The notes beneath the pieces are model-generated. The model made no database searches. It was not told the DNA's origin and worked only from the letters and a program-made list of their open reading frames with translations. From NCBI GenBank assembly GCA_964369995.1, contig CAYJHH010000122.1, positions 1-8,649 on the forward strand: a stretch of 8,649 nt of DNA, written 5' to 3'. The stretch's first letter is position 1, and each line of letters begins with the position of its first letter. This document shows positions 7,034-8,649 of this stretch, piece by piece. A program made the position numbers and the translations under genes. Source of the DNA: CAYJAD01 sp964369995 (GTDB lineage Bacteria > Desulfobacterota > Desulfovibrionia > Desulfovibrionales > Desulfovibrionaceae).

Positions 7034-7381
7034 GTGAGTAAAGATGAAATTAATGCCTTTTTAGGCGCAGGTACCGTGTATGAAGGTAAATTAACCTTTA
7101 AGGGTTCTGTACGTATTGATGGCACCTATACGGGGCAAATTACCAGTGAAGGTTCCCTTATTGTGGGAAAAGATGCCATTATCACCGGTGAAGTGCGCGT
7201 GGGTGAGCTTTTACTGTCTGGTAAATTGGTGGGCGATGTACAAGCAGCGCGCGCCGTGACGGTATATAAGGGTGGACTTATTGAAGGCACCTTACATACC
7301 CCCACCTTGGTTACCGAAGAAGGTGGTCGCATTCAAGGTAATGTGAATATGCAAAGCGAAGCCGCGCCAGCAAAAAAGTAG
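7034..7381 (+). CDS. Bactofilin (polymer-forming cytoskeletal protein)
   Basis: A 115-residue protein (118 if the ATG at 7025 is used). It has the short, regularly spaced Gly/Val/Ile repeats of the bactofilin beta-helix, for example FKGSVRIDGTYTGQI, GSLIVGKDAIITGEV and GKLVGDV, with short termini (N-terminal SKDEINAFLG, C-terminal QSEAAPAKK). Bactofilins self-assemble without nucleotide into filaments, often membrane-associated, that localise cell-wall enzymes. The N-terminal motif DEINAFLGAGT may be the membrane-targeting or capping part; that is inference. The gene starts 39 nt after rodA with no terminator or clear promoter between, so it is probably the last gene of the shape operon. GTG 7034 is chosen because of ribosome-site spacing. 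Confidence 0.92.
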   Translation: MSKDEINAFLGAGTVYEGKLTFKGSVRIDGTYTGQITSEGSLIVGKDAIITGEVRVGELLLSGKLVGDVQAARAVTVYKGGLIEGTLHTPTLVTEEGGRIQGNVNMQSEAAPAKK

Positions 7382-7399
7382 CGTTAGCGTAAAAATTTG

Positions 7400-7435
7400 G
7401 GTGGGAAATCTTTTGTGCGCAAAGGATTTCCCGTC
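7400..7435 (-). terminator. Stem-loop at the 3' end of the hybrid kinase gene
   Basis: The stem has a 13-bp core (7403-7415 with 7420-7432, one G.T wobble) and tetraloop TGCG; it extends to 16 bp with two further wobbles. On the minus strand, 25 nt after the kinase stop, it is followed within a few bases by AAATTTTTA, making it a plausible terminator for that gene. Confidence 0.6.
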
Positions 7436-7457
7436 AAAAGTCTTTGTGGGCTTTTTT
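7430..7457 (+). terminator. Intrinsic terminator of the shape operon
   Basis: CCCG(T)CAAA (7430-7438) pairs with TTTGTGGG (7443-7450) around the loop AGTC, then C and six T's (7452-7457) follow. This suits termination on the plus strand after the bactofilin gene. It shares 7430-7435 with the neighbouring hairpin, so in plus-strand RNA the two structures are mutually exclusive. Confidence 0.6.
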
Positions 7458-7459
7458 CT

Positions 7460-8649
7460 TTACATTGCAAACTTTTTGAGTTGCTTAAAAAGATCCTCAA
7501 TATCTATGGGCTTGCCAAGGTGGGCATTCATACCTACGTCAAGACATTGTTGCACATCTTCCTGAAAGGCATTGGCTGTCATGGCAATGATGGGTATGCT
7601 TTGAGCTTTGGCCAAGGGCAATGCTCGAATGCAGGCTGTGGCCTCAAAACCATCCATTTCTGGCATGCGAATATCCATGAGGATAAGTGTGTACAGGTCA
7701 GGAAATTCTTTAAATTTTTCCACCGCTTCTACACCATTGACGGCTATGTGAAACTGTACGCCTGTGCCTTCTAATATGGTCATGATAATTTCACGGTTAA
7801 TTTCTATATCTTCCACCAATAAAAATGTTTTACCTTGTAAATTCAAAGTCTGAGCATGGCTTTGTGTACTCGTATTTTGCGCCTTATCCAAGGCTTCGCC
7901 ATGAGGTATGGGGCAGGGCAAAACAAAGCCAATGGTGGTACCTTGATTTTCTACGGAGTTAAAGAAAATGGATCCGCCCATGAGCTCAATAATTTGCTTA
8001 CAAATACAGAGTCCCAGTCCTGTGCCGCCAAACTTTTGTGAAATGCCGGCATGGGCTTGTTGAAAAGGTTGGAAAAGCTTTTCTTGTTGTTCTTTGGCCA
8101 CACCAATGCCTGTGTCTGTGACGCTTATTTTGATAATGCATTGCTTTTCATCTTGTTTTTCAACTTCACTGCATAAGGTGATGCTGCCCCCTTGAGGGGT
8201 AAATTTTTCGGCATTGGAAAGAAAGTTAGTGATGACTTGGCCTAATCTTTTGCCATCCACTATTAAGTACTGCGGCATATGTGGCGCTATGTCCATGATA
8301 AAGCGTTGTCCATTATCCGCCATGCGGAAGGAAATTACCTGAGCAACATTTTGTAAGGTGACAGGAACATCCACCACAGTGGGCAAAATTTCTATTTTTT
8401 TATCTTCAATTTTCGACATGTCCAAAACGTCATTGATGATGCCTAGCAGATGATTGGAAGCATGTTCTATTTTATGAAGGCAATTTTTGGCTTTATGTGT
8501 ATCTTGCGCCTCTTTGCCAATTTTTGACATGCCTATGATGGCATTCATGGGTGTGCGAATTTCATGGGACATATGCGCCAAAAAATGTGATTTCGCCGCA
8601 TTGGCCGCCTGTGCCTTTTGCGCTGTAATGCTAAGTTGCTCATTATGTG
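7460..8649 (-). CDS. Hybrid sensor histidine kinase/response regulator, 5' truncated by the window edge
   Basis: 395 C-terminal residues are visible; the frame runs open past the right edge, so the sensor part is unseen. Visible order: end of a helical Ala/Gln-rich linker (1-22), dimerisation/phosphoacceptor domain with FLAHMSHEIRTP (H28), ATPase domain with N-box NFLSNAEKFT (141-150), DTGIG (178-182) and GGTGLGL (207-213), polar linker (about 250-270), and a receiver domain with acidic pair E279/D280, phosphoacceptor D325 in LMDIRMPEMDG, T357 and K379 in LGKP. All key residues are intact, so it should autophosphorylate and relay to its own receiver; no output domain follows. TTG at 8579-8581 is an internal Leu of FLAHMSHE, not a start. 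It is convergent with the bactofilin gene and nothing here ties it to cell shape. Confidence 0.93.
   Translation of the reverse strand, partial: HNEQLSITAQKAQAANAAKSHFLAHMSHEIRTPMNAIIGMSKIGKEAQDTHKAKNCLHKIEHASNHLLGIINDVLDMSKIEDKKIEILPTVVDVPVTLQNVAQVISFRMADNGQRFIMDIAPHMPQYLIVDGKRLGQVITNFLSNAEKFTPQGGSITLCSEVEKQDEKQCIIKISVTDTGIGVAKEQQEKLFQPFQQAHAGISQKFGGTGLGLCICKQIIELMGGSIFFNSVENQGTTIGFVLPCPIPHGEALDKAQNTSTQSHAQTLNLQGKTFLLVEDIEINREIIMTILEGTGVQFHIAVNGVEAVEKFKEFPDLYTLILMDIRMPEMDGFEATACIRALPLAKAQSIPIIAMTANAFQEDVQQCLDVGMNAHLGKPIDIEDLFKQLKKFAM

Noticed and set aside
7397..7774. 125-residue plus-strand ORF over the kinase 3' end
   Set aside because: It runs antisense to the well-supported receiver domain and through the terminators; its composition (Cys- and His-rich, patchy) looks like an antisense shadow.

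Overview
The window holds a bacterial cell-shape (elongasome) gene cluster with one gene on each flank. From left to right: a G/C-run stem-loop; a minus-strand radical SAM gene of the YhcC/TIGR01212 family; then, divergently transcribed, mreB, mreC, mreD, mrdA (PBP2), rodA and a small bactofilin gene; then a convergent minus-strand hybrid histidine kinase whose 5' end lies beyond the right edge. There are no tRNA or rRNA genes, CRISPR arrays, insertion sequences or phage genes.

The order mreB-mreC-mreD-PBP2-rodA-bactofilin, the protein sequences and the G-run/AACCTTTTT type of stem-loop suggest a Gram-negative deltaproteobacterium close to Desulfovibrio (Desulfobacterota). The base composition looks moderate. 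This placement is inferred from the style of the sequence, not from a search, and the genus is uncertain.

How the genes work together: MreB filaments under the inner membrane, together with MreC and MreD, organise the RodA glycan polymerase and the PBP2 transpeptidase, which make side-wall peptidoglycan. The bactofilin is a second, nucleotide-free cytoskeletal polymer and appears to be transcribed with them. mreC to rodA are tightly packed: mreC/mreD overlap by 4 nt, mreD/mrdA by 17 nt and mrdA/rodA by 14 nt. The bactofilin starts only 39 nt after rodA, with no terminator between.

Control signals that can be read: divergent sigma70-like promoters in the radical SAM/mreB gap; a hairpin terminator between mreB and mreC, overlapped by a second promoter, so that mreC-bactofilin may be uncoupled from mreB; and two overlapping hairpins between the convergent bactofilin and kinase genes, one suited to each strand. 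Two start codons look better placed at GTG codons (mreC and bactofilin) than at the upstream ATG.

Overall this is mostly a conserved chromosomal housekeeping locus. I see no clear undescribed system. The points worth checking are the mreB/mreC transcription break, the start codons, the link between bactofilin and the rod complex, and the family of the left-hand stem-loop.
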